Part shown: piece by piece, positions 36,633-50,891 of the stretch
Position numbering within the stretch: the first letter of the stretch is position 1
Layout: each line of letters begins with the position of its first letter
Assembly: GCF_029338175.1 (NCBI RefSeq)
Contig: NZ_CP119862.1
Span: forward strand, 248,001 to 312,000
Origin: Citrobacter enshiensis
GTDB taxonomy: Bacteria > Pseudomonadota > Gammaproteobacteria > Enterobacterales > Enterobacteriaceae
DNA: 64,000 bases
Direction of reading: 5' to 3'
Notes under the pieces: model-generated
The model's input: only the letters and a program-made list of their open reading frames with translations
Databases searched by the model: none
Told to the model about the DNA's origin: nothing
Position numbers and translations under genes: made by a program

Positions 36633-37079
36633 TTACAGCATCACCACACCATCCTCGGTTTTCAACCAACGCGGCGCTTTCAGCGTATCGGCGAAATATC
36701 CCACCAGATCCTGTAGCAAATCACCCGCAATCCGTTCCATATCATCAGAAAGCGTTTTGCTCATCAGTAAGAGTGTTAATAACTGGCAGTAACGCCCCAT
36801 TTGATCGGGTTCAGGCTCGAAGAGGGGAGAACGGGTCGGTAATGTTTCCACCGTCAGGCTGGCTTGCAGGTGTTGCGGTACGGGTTCCGCCAGCGTCGGT
36901 TGCAATAACGCGAGACAGGCCGACAGACGCGCGCAAATCGCCAGTTTTTCAACCGGGTCATGACATTCAACAAGCCCTTCGACAAAACGCTCGCAGTTAT
37001 CTGCCAGCTCGGTGAAATCCGTGGCATGGCTAAAGGGCAGGGTAAATAAAGCGTGTGAAAAGAGAGGGGTAGTCGCCAT
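36633..37079 (-). CDS. Orphan protein, possibly P4-satellite derived
   Basis: A 148-residue soluble, mostly helical, acidic protein with no motif I can assign (MATTPLFSHALF...; two Cys near 29 and 48; Leu-rich helices near 95-130). It has a strong GGAGG ribosome site nine bases before ATG. It is preceded by a complex structured leader (37088-37290) whose arrangement copies the phage P4 CI/P1 c4 antisense RNA switch. This places the gene where P4 carries its first early-operon genes. It may be a phage-derived early gene, but homology to a named P4 protein is not established here. Not in K-12. Confidence 0.65.
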   Translation of the reverse strand: MATTPLFSHALFTLPFSHATDFTELADNCERFVEGLVECHDPVEKLAICARLSACLALLQPTLAEPVPQHLQASLTVETLPTRSPLFEPEPDQMGRYCQLLTLLLMSKTLSDDMERIAGDLLQDLVGYFADTLKAPRWLKTEDGVVML

Positions 37080-37106
37080 AAGGCAGCCTCCGATGAGTGA
37101 TTTTCA

Positions 37107-37200
37107 TCCGCCACTGGAGAGGCTAATCTCCATGGGTGGCAGAACCGGGCAGGGTTAGCCTTACCGGCCTCATCGGATACCGGCGCGTCTTACGACGCCC
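37107..37200 (-). ncRNA. Candidate P4 CI / c4-type antisense RNA
   Basis: On the minus strand this segment folds into stacked hairpins: GCGTC-GTAA-GACGC, then CCGG...CCGG, then a long stem in which GCCAC pairs with GTGGC and TGGAGA with TCTCCA. It contains CCGATGAGGCCGGTAAGGCTAA. The two halves of this, CCGATGAG and GGCTAA, are exactly complementary to TTAGCC...CTCATCGG stretches on the same strand both upstream (37258-37283) and downstream (37090-37126). That copy-complement-copy order (seqA, seqB, seqC) is the hallmark of the P4 CI and P1 c4 immunity RNAs. The exact ends are guesses. Confidence 0.55.
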
Positions 37201-37257
37201 CCGCCCGGCCCACCATTGAAGTGTAGCTAAGCGTGCGACACAAAAATACTTGCGTCA

Positions 37258-37283
37258 CCGATGAGGATTTTCAGAAGGCTAAT
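37258..37283 (-). promoter_or_regulatory. seqA-like target of the antisense RNA
   Basis: Plus-strand CCGATGAGGATTTTCAGAAGGCTAAT repeats the pattern at 37090-37126 (CCGATGAG, GATTTTCA, then GGCTAAT). On the minus-strand transcript both read as the complement of the 37155-37176 element. This copy would lie at the 5' end of the leader. Confidence 0.5.
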
Positions 37284-37440
37284 TCTGGCACCTGATTTTG
37301 CAGGCGCAGCGAGAAGATAATGCTTATCCGCGAGGCTGACAAGAGGGCATTCCGGAAGGCGCTTCGCAGAAATGAAAATACGTTTTTTCAGCGACTTAAA
37401 TGCTTGAGGTGTTTCTTAAAAACACATTCATGGTGTTGAT

Positions 37441-37525
37441 TGCCCGGTGGCGCTTGCGCTTACCGGGCCTACACACGAGCACATATCGACACCGTAGGCC
37501 GGGTAAGCGCAAGCGCCACCCGGCA
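37441..37525. repeat. BIME before yhgN
   Basis: REP units TGCCCGGTGGCGCTTGCGC...ACCGGGCCTAC (37441-37472) and GTAGGCCGGGTAAGCGC...CCACCCGGCA (37494-37525). Near-identical to the BIME at 36545-36629, including the linker (ACGAGCACATAT here, ACGCACATAT there). Confidence 0.92.
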
Positions 37526-37530
37526 CAACG

Positions 37531-38124
37531 TCACCCCTTCATCCACATCCGAACGCCATCCAGGAACATCTGGGTCGCCATCATCACCAGAATCAGCCCC
37601 ATCAGACGCTCCAGCGCGTTAACCCCTTTCTCGCCCAGCAGGCGTAAAAACAGCGACGATTGCAGCAAAATCACAAAGGTACCGCCCCAGGCGATCAGCA
37701 ACGCAATCACCAAATGCCCCATCTGATTCGGGTACTGATGCGATAACAGCATCAACGATGCGAGGATTGTCGGGCCTGCAACCAGCGGGATCGCCAGCGG
37801 TACGATAAACGGCTCTTCACCCGCCGGAAGCCCGGCGCTATTCCCGGTGGCGCTGGGGAAAATCATCTTGATGGCGATCAGGAACAGAATGATACCGCCG
37901 GAGATCGACACGGTTTCTGCGCGCAGGTTAAGAAATGCCAGAATTTTCTCGCCTGCAAACAGAAATATCAGCATCACCAACAGCGCAATGAACAGCTCAC
38001 GAACCATAATCGCGCGACGGCGTTTGGGTTCGGTATGTTTCAGTACGGACATAAAAATGGGCAGATTTCCGAGCGGATCCATAATCAAGATCAACAAAAC
38101 TGCCGCCGAAATGATTTCATTCAT
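37531..38124 (-). CDS. yhgN: MarC-family membrane protein YhgN
   Basis: A 197-residue inner-membrane protein of the MarC/UPF0056 family with six membrane helices. The conserved loop MDPLGNLPIF is at residues 15-24 and the related loop in the second half is PLAIPLVAGPTI near 111, an internal duplication. Function unknown despite the family name. Divergent from asd, as in E. coli. Confidence 0.93.
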   Translation of the reverse strand: MNEIISAAVLLILIMDPLGNLPIFMSVLKHTEPKRRRAIMVRELFIALLVMLIFLFAGEKILAFLNLRAETVSISGGIILFLIAIKMIFPSATGNSAGLPAGEEPFIVPLAIPLVAGPTILASLMLLSHQYPNQMGHLVIALLIAWGGTFVILLQSSLFLRLLGEKGVNALERLMGLILVMMATQMFLDGVRMWMKG

Positions 38125-38315
38125 AAGTCAAATTCCCAGATAATCAATACGGACTTTCTGCTTGTTTGCGCAGCGGGATAAGTCGCATTACTGATGGCTT
38201 CGCTATCATTGATTAATTTCACTTGCGACTTTGGCTGCTTTTTGTATGGTGAAGGATAGGCCAGTAGGATACTGGTTAGCATACACAGCACACATCTCTG
38301 CAGGAAAAAAACGCT

Positions 38316-39422
38316 ATGAAAAATGTTGGTTTTATCGGCTGGCGCGGTATGGTCGGTTCTGTTCTCATGCAACGCATGGTTGAAGAGCGCGACTTCGACG
38401 CCATTCGCCCTGTTTTCTTTTCTACTTCCCAGCTCGGGCAGGCGGCACCGACGTTTGGTGCGACCTCCACCGGCATGCTTCAGGACGCGTTTGATCTGGA
38501 AGCGCTGAAGGCGCTCGATATCATCGTGACCTGTCAGGGCGGCGATTATACCAACGAAATCTATCCAAAGCTTCGTGAAAGCGGTTGGCAGGGTTACTGG
38601 ATTGATGCCGCTTCCTCACTGCGTATGAAAGACGACGCCATCATCATTCTCGACCCGGTTAACCAGGATGTCATCACCGACGGCTTAAACAAAGGCATTA
38701 AGACCTTCGTCGGCGGTAACTGCACCGTGAGTCTGATGCTGATGTCGCTTGGCGGCCTGTTCGCCAACGATCTGGTGGACTGGGTGTCTGTCGCGACCTA
38801 CCAAGCCGCTTCCGGCGGCGGCGCACGCCATATGCGCGAACTGCTGAGCCAGATGGGCCATTTGTATGGTCATGTGGCCGAGGAACTGGCGACCCCGTCT
38901 TCTGCGATCCTCGATATCGAACGTAAAGTCACCACCCTGAGCCGTAGCGGCGATCTGCCGGTTGATAACTTTGGCGTACCGCTGGCGGGCAGCCTGATCC
39001 CGTGGATCGACAAACAGCTTGATAACGGCCAGAGCCGTGAAGAGTGGAAGGGACAAGCGGAAACCAACAAGATCCTCAACACCGCCTCCGTGATCCCGGT
39101 CGATGGCCTGTGCGTGCGCGTGGGCGCGCTGCGCTGCCACAGCCAGGCGTTCACCATCAAACTTAAAAAAGATGTGTCTATTCCGACCGTGGAAGAACTG
39201 CTGGCGGCCCATAACCCGTGGGCGAAAGTCGTACCCAACGATCGTGAAATCACGATGCGTGAGTTAACCCCGGCGGCCGTTACCGGCACGCTAACCACGC
39301 CAGTAGGGCGTCTGCGTAAGCTGAATATGGGACCCGAGTTCCTGTCAGCGTTTACCGTCGGCGATCAACTGCTGTGGGGCGCTGCAGAACCGCTACGCAG
39401 AATGCTGCGTCAGTTGGCCTAA
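38316..39422 (+). CDS. asd: Aspartate-semialdehyde dehydrogenase Asd
   Basis: A 368-residue cytosolic enzyme that reduces aspartyl phosphate to aspartate semialdehyde with NADPH, the branch point to lysine/diaminopimelate, threonine and methionine. The Rossmann loop is [10 protein letters not shown] at residues 8-17. The catalytic cysteine is Cys136 in GGNCTVS, and the catalytic His is in [12 protein letters not shown] near 275. Full family length. Confidence 0.97.
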   Translation: MKNVGFIGWRGMVGSVLMQRMVEERDFDAIRPVFFSTSQLGQAAPTFGATSTGMLQDAFDLEALKALDIIVTCQGGDYTNEIYPKLRESGWQGYWIDAASSLRMKDDAIIILDPVNQDVITDGLNKGIKTFVGGNCTVSLMLMSLGGLFANDLVDWVSVATYQAASGGGARHMRELLSQMGHLYGHVAEELATPSSAILDIERKVTTLSRSGDLPVDNFGVPLAGSLIPWIDKQLDNGQSREEWKGQAETNKILNTASVIPVDGLCVRVGALRCHSQAFTIKLKKDVSIPTVEELLAAHNPWAKVVPNDREITMRELTPAAVTGTLTTPVGRLRKLNMGPEFLSAFTVGDQLLWGAAEPLRRMLRQLA

Positions 39423-39440
39423 CAGTGTGTTAAATATACA

Positions 39441-39463
39441 GGGGTGCTGAGTCACCCCTTTAT
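39441..39463 (+). terminator. asd terminator
   Basis: The stem GGGGTG/CACCCC around CTGAGT, then TTTATT, 19 bases past the stop. Confidence 0.85.
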
Positions 39464-39691
39464 TGCGTAATACAGGAGTAAACGCGATGTTTCATTATTT
39501 ACCAGGAGTTAGATAAAGCATTGGCTATTCTTTAAGGGTGGCTAAATACGGTGCGTATTTAGACCTTGCCTGGAGGTAGGACGGAGCAGAAAGGATGCAC
39601 AGTGTGCTGCGCCGTTCAGGTCAAAGAAGTGTCGCTACCTGATGTCGAAGATCAGTTGGAAGGGGCGACACCATAAAACAGGATGACAACC

Positions 39692-41878
39692 ATGTCCGTT
39701 CGTATCGATAGAGACGTGATTAATGCGCTTATTGCAGGCCACTTTGCGGATCCTTTTTCCGTACTCGGTATGCATCAAACTGACGCTGGACTTGAGGTCC
39801 GTGCCCTATTACCTGACGCCACCGAAGTGTGGGTGATTGAACCTAAAACCGGGCGTAAAGTCGGCAATCTGGAATGCCTCGACTCACGTGGTTTTTTCTG
39901 CGGCGTAATGCCCCGGCGTAAAAATGTCTTCCGCTATCAACTCGCTGTTGTCTGGCATGGACAACAGAATCTGATCGATGATCCTTATCGCTTTGGCCCT
40001 CTGATCCAGGAAATGGATGCCTGGTTATTATCTGAAGGCACCCATCTGCGTCCGTATGAAACCCTGGGGGCGCATGCGGATACGATGGACGGTGTTACCG
40101 GTACGCGTTTCTCCGTCTGGGCGCCTAACGCCCGGCGCGTCTCGGTGGTCGGACAATTCAACTACTGGGATGGTCGTCGCCACCCAATGCGTCTGCGCAA
40201 AGAGAGCGGCATCTGGGAGCTGTTTATCCCCGGCGCGCAAAATGGTCAGCTGTATAAATACGAAATGATCGACGCACATGGCCGCCTGCGCGTTAAAGCC
40301 GACCCCTATGCGTTTGAGGCGCAAATGCGCCCGGAAACGGCGTCGCTCATTTGCGGTTTGCCGGAAAAGGTCGTCCAGAGCGAGGCGCGCAAACAGGCCA
40401 ATCAGTTCGACGCACCCATCTCCATTTATGAGGTGCATCTCGGCTCCTGGCGTCGTCACACCGACAATAATTTCTGGCTCAGTTATCGTGAGCTGGCAGA
40501 TCAGTTGATTCCTTACGTGAAGTGGATGGGCTTCACGCACATTGAGTTACTGCCGATTAATGAGCACCCGTTTGACGGCAGCTGGGGCTACCAACCGACC
40601 GGCCTGTATGCGCCGACGCGTCGTTTTGGTACGCGCGACGACTTCCGTTACTTCGTCAATGCCGCGCATCAGGCGGGGCTGAACGTCATTCTCGACTGGG
40701 TGCCGGGGCATTTCCCGTCAGACGACTTTGGTCTGGCGGAGTTTGACGGCACCGACCTGTACGAACACAGCGACCCGCGTGAAGGCTACCATCAGGACTG
40801 GAATACGCTGATCTACAACTACGGTCGTCGCGAAGTCAGTAACTATCTGGTCGGTAACGCCCTGTACTGGATTGAACGTTTCGGAATTGATGCGCTGCGC
40901 GTGGACGCCGTCGCGTCGATGATTTATCGCGACTACAGCCGCAAAGAAGGTGAGTGGATCCCCAATGAGTATGGCGGTCGCGAAAACCTCGAAGCGATCG
41001 AATTTTTACGCAATACCAACCGTATTCTGGGCGAACAGGTGCCCGGCGCGGTCAGTATGGCGGAAGAGTCTACGGATTTTCCGGGGGTCTCTCGCCCGCA
41101 GGACATGGGGGGGCTGGGCTTCTGGTTCAAATGGAACCTCGGCTGGATGCATGACACGCTGGACTATATGAAGCTGGATCCGGTCCATCGTCAGTATCAT
41201 CACGATAAGCTGACCTTCGGCATGCTGTACAACTACACCGAAAACTTTGTTCTGCCACTGTCGCATGACGAAGTGGTCCACGGCAAAAAATCCATTCTTG
41301 ATCGTATGCCTGGCGACGCCTGGCAGAAATTTGCCAACCTGCGTGCCTATTACGGCTGGATGTGGGCCTTCCCTGGCAAGAAACTGCTGTTTATGGGCAA
41401 TGAGTTTGCCCAGGGACGCGAATGGAATCACGACGCCAGCCTTGACTGGCATCTGTTGGAAGGCGGCGACAACTGGCACCACGGCGTCCAACGGCTGGTG
41501 CGCGATCTGAACCATACCTACCGTCACCATAAAGCGCTGCATGAGGTTGATTTTGATGGGTATGGATTCGAATGGCTGGTGGTGGACGACAACGCACGTT
41601 CGGTGCTGATTTTTGCCCGTCGGGACAAAGCAGGTAACGAAATTATTGTCGCCAGCAACTTTACGCCGGTCCCACGTCCTGGCTATCGCTTCGGCATTAA
41701 TCAGCCGGGGAAATGGCGCGAGATAGTGAATACCGACTCCATGCACTATCACGGCAGTAATACCGGCAATGGCGGAGCCGTACAAAGCGATGAAATTGCC
41801 AGCCACGGTCGCCAGCACTCACTGAGCCTAACCTTGCCGCCGTTAGCCACCATCTGGCTGATGCGGGAGGGGGAATGA
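39692..41878 (+). CDS. glgB: 1,4-alpha-glucan branching enzyme GlgB
   Basis: A 728-residue GH13 enzyme that cuts alpha-1,4 glucan and rejoins it in alpha-1,6 linkage to branch glycogen. The N-terminal CBM48 modules span about 1-225, the barrel 230-600. The nucleophile Asp is in [15 protein letters not shown] near 405, the acid/base Glu in [10 protein letters not shown] near 458, and the third carboxylate in [12 protein letters not shown] near 526. Of the two ATGs, the one at 39692 is preferred: AGGA lies 10 bases before it, while the ATG at 39683 touches the AGG. Overlaps glgX by four bases. Confidence 0.97.
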   Translation: MSVRIDRDVINALIAGHFADPFSVLGMHQTDAGLEVRALLPDATEVWVIEPKTGRKVGNLECLDSRGFFCGVMPRRKNVFRYQLAVVWHGQQNLIDDPYRFGPLIQEMDAWLLSEGTHLRPYETLGAHADTMDGVTGTRFSVWAPNARRVSVVGQFNYWDGRRHPMRLRKESGIWELFIPGAQNGQLYKYEMIDAHGRLRVKADPYAFEAQMRPETASLICGLPEKVVQSEARKQANQFDAPISIYEVHLGSWRRHTDNNFWLSYRELADQLIPYVKWMGFTHIELLPINEHPFDGSWGYQPTGLYAPTRRFGTRDDFRYFVNAAHQAGLNVILDWVPGHFPSDDFGLAEFDGTDLYEHSDPREGYHQDWNTLIYNYGRREVSNYLVGNALYWIERFGIDALRVDAVASMIYRDYSRKEGEWIPNEYGGRENLEAIEFLRNTNRILGEQVPGAVSMAEESTDFPGVSRPQDMGGLGFWFKWNLGWMHDTLDYMKLDPVHRQYHHDKLTFGMLYNYTENFVLPLSHDEVVHGKKSILDRMPGDAWQKFANLRAYYGWMWAFPGKKLLFMGNEFAQGREWNHDASLDWHLLEGGDNWHHGVQRLVRDLNHTYRHHKALHEVDFDGYGFEWLVVDDNARSVLIFARRDKAGNEIIVASNFTPVPRPGYRFGINQPGKWREIVNTDSMHYHGSNTGNGGAVQSDEIASHGRQHSLSLTLPPLATIWLMREGE

Positions 41879-43848
41879 GCCAACTGGCCATCGGCAATGC
41901 CACGCCGCATGGTGCAACTTACGATGGTCGTGGCGTTAACTTTACGCTCTTTTCAGCGCATGCCGCGCGCGTAGAACTGTGTGTTTTCGATGCGCAGGGG
42001 GGCGAGCAGCGGTATGAGCTACTGGGGCGGAGCGGCGATGTCTGGCATGGTTATCTGGCCGATGCCAGACCCGGTCTGCGTTACGGTTATCGTGTGTATG
42101 GTCCGTGGAAACCTGAGCAGGGGCTGCTTTTCAATCCGGCGAAATTGCTGATTGACCCCTATGCCCGCCGGGTGGAAGGCGAACTGAAAGATCACCCAGC
42201 GTTACATGGCGGATATGACGCGCCGGATCGCAGTGACAGCGCCGCCTTCGCGCCAAAATGCGTGGTGGTGGCCGACCATTATGACTGGGAAGACGATACC
42301 CCACCGCGCACGCCGTGGGGCAATTCGGTGATCTACGAGGCGCATGTGAAGGGGTTGACGTATTTACATCCGGGGATCCCGGAGGAGATACGCGGCACCT
42401 ACAAGGCACTCGGTCATCCGGTGATGGTGGCGTATTTCAAACAGTTGGGGATCACCGCCCTGGAGTTGTTGCCGGTGTTGCATTTCGCCAGTGAACCGCG
42501 TTTACAACGGCTGGGGCTGTCGAACTACTGGGGCTATAACCCCATGGCGATGTTCTCGCTGCATCCGGCATATGCCTGCTCCCCGGACACTGCGCTTGAT
42601 GAGTTTCGTGACGCGGTGAAAGCGCTGCATAAAGCCGGAATTGAAGTCATTCTCGACATTGTTCTCAACCATAGCGCGGAGCTGGATCTCGACGGTCCGT
42701 TCTTCTCCCTGCGCGGAATTGACAACCGTAGCTATTATTGGATTAAGGAGGATGGTGATTACCACAACTGGACCGGCTGTGGTAATACGCTCAATTTAAG
42801 CCATCCCGGCGTGGTGGAGTATGCGTGCGAGTGCCTGCGCTACTGGGTTGAGACGTGCCATGTTGATGGTTTTCGTTTTGATCTGGCCTCCGTCATGGGG
42901 CGTACGCCTGAGTTTCGTCAGGATGCGCCGCTGTTTAACGCCATCAAAAGCTGTCCGTTGCTTTCAAATATCAAGCTGATTGCTGAGCCGTGGGATATCG
43001 GTGAAGGGGGATATCAGGTCGGTAATTTCCCGCCACCGTTTGCCGAGTGGAACGATCATTTCCGCGACGCAGCCCGGCGCTTTTGGTTGCAACGCAATTT
43101 GTCGTCGGGTGATTTTGCGCAGCGTTTTGCCGCCTCCAGCGATGTGTTTAAACGCAATGGCCGTAAACCCAGCGCAACAGTGAATCTGGTTACTGCGCAT
43201 GATGGATTTACGCTCAGAGACTGTGTTTGTTTCAATCAGAAACATAATGAGGCAAACGGTGAGGAAAATCGCGACGGCACCAACAACAATTATAGTAACA
43301 ATCATGGTAAAGAAGGATTAGGCGGTACGTTAGACCTGATTGAACGGCGGCGCGACAGTATTCATTCCCTGTTGACGACGTTACTGCTCTCTCAGGGGAC
43401 GCCAATGTTGCTTGCGGGCGATGAGCATGGTCACAGCCAGCATGGCAACAACAACGCTTACTGTCAGGATAATGCCTTAACCTGGCTGGACTGGCAGCAG
43501 GCGAACAGTGGGTTAACCATGTTCACTGCCGCGTTGATTCATCTTCGCCAGAAGATCCCTGCGTTAACCGGGGATCGCTGGTGGGAAGAGAACGACGGCA
43601 ATGTTCAGTGGCTTAATCAGTACGCACAACCCTTGAGTGCGGATGAGTGGCAAAACGGACCGAAACAGATGCAAATCTTGCTGTCGGGTCGTTTTCTGAT
43701 CGCAATAAACGCCACGCTTGAGGTAACAGATATCGTTTTACCTGAAGGGGAATGGCGCGCTATTCCCCCATTTGCTGGAGAGGATAATCCAGTGATTACG
43801 GCTGTCTGGCAGGGACCTGCGCACGGACTGTGTGTGTTCCAGAGATGA
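41875..43848 (+). CDS. glgX: Glycogen debranching enzyme GlgX
   Basis: A 657-residue GH13 isoamylase-type enzyme that removes the short branches left by glycogen phosphorylase. CBM48 at the N-terminus; barrel motifs DIVLNHSAE near 260, [12 protein letters not shown] near 333 (nucleophile Asp), [14 protein letters not shown] near 370 (acid/base Glu) and [11 protein letters not shown] near 441. Same length as E. coli GlgX. It begins inside the glgB stop and ends 17 bases before glgC. Confidence 0.97.
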   Translation: MSQLAIGNATPHGATYDGRGVNFTLFSAHAARVELCVFDAQGGEQRYELLGRSGDVWHGYLADARPGLRYGYRVYGPWKPEQGLLFNPAKLLIDPYARRVEGELKDHPALHGGYDAPDRSDSAAFAPKCVVVADHYDWEDDTPPRTPWGNSVIYEAHVKGLTYLHPGIPEEIRGTYKALGHPVMVAYFKQLGITALELLPVLHFASEPRLQRLGLSNYWGYNPMAMFSLHPAYACSPDTALDEFRDAVKALHKAGIEVILDIVLNHSAELDLDGPFFSLRGIDNRSYYWIKEDGDYHNWTGCGNTLNLSHPGVVEYACECLRYWVETCHVDGFRFDLASVMGRTPEFRQDAPLFNAIKSCPLLSNIKLIAEPWDIGEGGYQVGNFPPPFAEWNDHFRDAARRFWLQRNLSSGDFAQRFAASSDVFKRNGRKPSATVNLVTAHDGFTLRDCVCFNQKHNEANGEENRDGTNNNYSNNHGKEGLGGTLDLIERRRDSIHSLLTTLLLSQGTPMLLAGDEHGHSQHGNNNAYCQDNALTWLDWQQANSGLTMFTAALIHLRQKIPALTGDRWWEENDGNVQWLNQYAQPLSADEWQNGPKQMQILLSGRFLIAINATLEVTDIVLPEGEWRAIPPFAGEDNPVITAVWQGPAHGLCVFQR

Positions 43849-43865
43849 TAAAAAAGGAGTTAGTC

Positions 43866-45160
43866 ATGGTGAGTTTAGAGAAAAACGATCGTTTAATGTT
43901 GGCGCGCCAGCTGCCATTGAAATCTGTTGCCCTGATCCTGGCCGGTGGCCGTGGTACCCGTCTAAAAGACTTAACCAACAAACGCGCCAAGCCAGCCGTT
44001 CACTTTGGCGGCAAGTTCCGCATTATCGATTTTGCGTTATCCAATTGCATTAACTCCGGGATCCGCCGTATCGGCGTCATCACGCAGTATCAGTCCCACA
44101 CCCTGGTGCAGCATATTCAGCGCGGCTGGTCATTCTTCAGTGAAGAGATGAATGAGTTTGTTGACTTGCTGCCCGCCCAGCAAAGGATGCAGGGCGAAAA
44201 CTGGTATCGCGGCACCGCAGATGCCGTCACCCAAAACCTGGACATCATTCGTCGCTATAAAGCGGAATATGTGGTGATCCTCGCGGGCGATCACATCTAT
44301 AAGCAAGATTACTCTCGCATGCTGATAGACCATGTTGAGAAAGGGGCGCGTTGCACCGTGGCATGTATGCCGGTGCCTATCGAAGAAGCCAGCGCGTTTG
44401 GCGTGATGGCTGTTGATGAGACCGACAAAATTATCGAGTTCGTGGAAAAACCGGCGAACCCGCCAGCGATGCCAAACGATCCGACCAGGTCCCTCGCCAG
44501 TATGGGCATCTATGTTTTTGATGCCGATTACCTCTACGAACTGCTGGCGGAAGATGATGAGAATGACGCCTCCAGCCACGACTTCGGCAAAGATATTATT
44601 CCGAAAATTACCGAAGCTGGCCTGGCTTTTGCGCATCCATTCCCATTGTCCTGCGTGCAGTCTGACGCGGATGCCGAGCCGTACTGGCGCGATGTCGGAA
44701 CCCTGGAAGCGTACTGGAAAGCCAACCTCGATCTGGCCTCTGTCACGCCTGAGCTTGATATGTACGACCAGGAATGGCCAATCCGTACGCATATGGAACC
44801 GTTGCCGCCCGCGAAATTTGTGCAGGACCGCTCCGGCAGCCACGGGATGACGCTCAACTCACTGGTTTCCGGCGGCTGTATTATTTCCGGTTCGGTGGTG
44901 GTGCAGTCGGTTCTGTTCCCGCGGGTGAGGGTGAATTCGTTCTGTAACATTGATTCGGCAGTCTTGTTGCCAGAAGTCTGGGTTGGACGTTCGTGCCGTT
45001 TGCGCCGTTGCATCATCGATCGCGCTTGTGTGATCCCGGAAGGCATGGTGATTGGTGAAAACGCGGAAGAGGATGCGCGACGTTTTTACCGTTCAGAAGA
45101 AGGCATTGTGCTGGTCACGCGTGAGATGCTGCGCAAACTGCAGGTCAACCAGGAGCGATA

Positions 45161-45161
<1 letters not shown>
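43866..45161 (+). CDS. glgC: Glucose-1-phosphate adenylyltransferase GlgC
   Basis: A 431-residue enzyme making ADP-glucose from ATP and glucose 1-phosphate, the committed and allosterically controlled step. The nucleotide loop is [21 protein letters not shown] at about residues 25-45, the catalytic Asp is in [12 protein letters not shown] near 138, and Lys in [11 protein letters not shown] near 195 is the sugar-phosphate site. The C-terminal left-handed beta helix starts near 315. The ATG at 43866 follows AAGGAGTTAGTC; earlier in-frame Met codons lie in glgX. Confidence 0.97.
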
Positions 45162-49061
<3,900 letters not shown>

Positions 49062-49078
49062 GTTGTTTCTCTAACGCC

Positions 49079-49104
49079 AACGGGACCACACGGTCCCGTT
49101 TTTC
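49079..49104 (+). terminator. glgP terminator
   Basis: AACGGGACC and GGTCCCGTT arms around ACAC, with five T from 49099. It lies 17 bases beyond the glgP stop. Confidence 0.92.
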
Positions 49105-49131
49105 AATTGCTACAGGAATTGGAGATGGAGT

Positions 49132-49494
49132 GTGGAAATATCAACAGGGATTGTTAAATTATATAAAAATGCAGTTTTTAGATTGTTTTTAGGCATCGCG
49201 ATAAGTCTTTTATTAGGTGAGTTCCTGGCAAATAATGCACAGAATATTCATAGTATCATTGTAATAAAATTGCTGGTGATGCTGTTTTTTTGTTCTTTCG
49301 GTTTTTTAAGTGGTTTTGCCATAATAGATATTTTAGGAAGTGTAATATATTCATTTCATACCCGAAACAACCAACAAAACATTGATAAAGAACCATTAAA
49401 ATCTTTTATAACGCATATAGATAAAATAAAATTTATCCTGAAGTTGTTTCTGATGTTTTTTCTGCTTGTGGTGACTTATAGGTTTGTGCTGTAA
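49132..49494 (+). CDS. Small AT-rich membrane protein, unknown
   Basis: A 120-residue protein with three likely membrane segments (about 15-33, 42-68, 99-118) and a hydrophilic loop near 70-95 (HTRNNQQNIDKEPLK). It starts with GTG at 49132, eight bases after GGAG. No family recognised. The strong AT bias and high Ile/Phe/Lys content differ sharply from the glg genes and suggest recent acquisition. Confidence 0.6.
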   Translation: MEISTGIVKLYKNAVFRLFLGIAISLLLGEFLANNAQNIHSIIVIKLLVMLFFCSFGFLSGFAIIDILGSVIYSFHTRNNQQNIDKEPLKSFITHIDKIKFILKLFLMFFLLVVTYRFVL

Positions 49495-49725
49495 AAGTAC
49501 AACTAAATTATTTGTAAAATGAATAATACATGTGAAATTTATATATGAAAGTTGATGAAGATACCCTGGTAACACTCATGTGAATCATGTTTACATTATT
49601 ATTGTTATCCGAAGTCGAGCCAGAATGGGGTTTCCCCTCCATCACTGTTTCAGAAAAAACCCAGATAGAACAATGGTCAGTGTGAATTAGAATTTCGCTC
49701 ATATTTAGGATGAATGGGAGGCGTT
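49495..49725. other. AT-rich gene-free stretch
   Basis: These 231 bases hold no credible open frame on either strand. The right end carries the ribosome site GGGAGG used by the 49726 mini-gene. Confidence 0.4.
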
Positions 49726-49812
49726 ATGGAAAGCAGGAAATGGATTTTGACGTCGCTGGTGATGACCTCTTTTGGTATTCCGATACTGGCGGTTTGGTGT
49801 GCTGGTTCTTAA
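49726..49812 (+). CDS. 28-residue membrane peptide, possibly a frameshifted gene
   Basis: ATG at 49726 follows a very good GGGAGG ribosome site at five bases. The frame encodes MESRKWILTSLVMTSF and on to a single hydrophobic helix, ending at TAA 49812. In the next phase the sequence stays open across that stop and on to a TAA near 49876, giving LVLKSLGKSLVKYM and then MSYVPMYPTIK. One base change would fuse them into a small membrane protein of about 50 residues. Either a natural 28-residue peptide or a broken gene; I cannot tell which. Confidence 0.45.
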   Translation: MESRKWILTSLVMTSFGIPILAVWCAGS

Positions 49813-49901
49813 GTCCCTGGGGAAAAGCCTGGTAAAATATATGAGCTACGTGCCGATGTATCCGACCATTAAATAATCATCGATAAAAAGGATTTAGCGT
49901 A

Positions 49902-50891
49902 ATGGAATTCACATTATCAAAATACACAGGCGCTCTGCTGTTATGTACGCTATTACAGGCAGGTTGCGTAGATCGGGAAGGGTACTACAACAGCGTAAGA
50001 GAAGAAGAGAGTCGTGAGTTGACCAGTATACGGGGAGAGCCGACCTTCCGTTACACCGATGAGTGGCAAAAGTGGCCGAGCGTATACGGCGCAACGGCCT
50101 TGTATCCGTTATATGCTTCCGCTTACTTCCAGTTAGTACCCGAACCGACGGACCCGGCTCGTACCTCTTCGGCCTGGGAAAAATATTATATGTATCAGAC
50201 GCGGACGCCTGAAGCGTATGACAATCTCATCAAAGGCACTGCCGATATTATTTTTGTCGCGCAACCTTCTGAAGGGCAAAAGAAACGGGCGGCAGAGGCT
50301 GGCGTCAAACTAACCTACACGCCCTTCGCCCGGGAAGCCTTTGTCTTTATCGTTGATATAAAAAATCCAGTTAATACGCTTACTGAACAGCAGGTTAAGG
50401 ATATTTTCAGTGGCAAAGTCACCCGCTGGAATAAAGCAGGAGGCCGCGATGAGCGTATAAAAGTCTGGCAGCGTCCGGAAGACTCCGGGAGTCAGACGGT
50501 CATGCAGGGGCTGGTGATGAAAGAGACACCGATGTTACCTGCCAAAAAATCGACGGTGGTTGATCTGATGGGCGGACTCATCACGGAAGTGGCTGACTAC
50601 CAAAATACGCCCTCTTCGATTGGCTACACCTTCCGCTACTATGTGACGCGCATGAACGCGAACATGCTCAAAATGCGCAAACAGATCAAGCTGCTGGCAA
50701 TCAACGGCATCGCACCAACGGAAGAAAATATCCGCAACGGGACTTATCCGTACATTGTAGAGGCATATATGGTCACCCAGGAAAAACCAACGCCGGAAAC
50801 GCAAAAGCTGGTGGACTGGTTTTTAAGCCCGCAGGGGCAGCAACTGGTGCAGGATGTGGGGTATGTGCCGCTGTATAAGACGTTGCACTAG
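49902..50891 (+). CDS. PstS-like substrate-binding lipoprotein
   Basis: A 329-residue lipoprotein with lipobox LLQAGC (Cys22). The PBP-like fold resembles phosphate-binding PstS: GATALYPLYASAYFQLVPE near 63 is the first ligand loop, TADIIFVAQPSEGQKK near 112, and the second loop is PEDSGSQTVMQ near 191. No permease or ATPase genes follow, so it is an orphan binding protein, perhaps a sensor or scavenger. The ligand may be phosphate or another oxyanion; this is inference. AGGAT lies eight bases before the ATG. Confidence 0.75.
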   Translation: MEFTLSKYTGALLLCTLLQAGCVDREGYYNSVREEESRELTSIRGEPTFRYTDEWQKWPSVYGATALYPLYASAYFQLVPEPTDPARTSSAWEKYYMYQTRTPEAYDNLIKGTADIIFVAQPSEGQKKRAAEAGVKLTYTPFAREAFVFIVDIKNPVNTLTEQQVKDIFSGKVTRWNKAGGRDERIKVWQRPEDSGSQTVMQGLVMKETPMLPAKKSTVVDLMGGLITEVADYQNTPSSIGYTFRYYVTRMNANMLKMRKQIKLLAINGIAPTEENIRNGTYPYIVEAYMVTQEKPTPETQKLVDWFLSPQGQQLVQDVGYVPLYKTLH

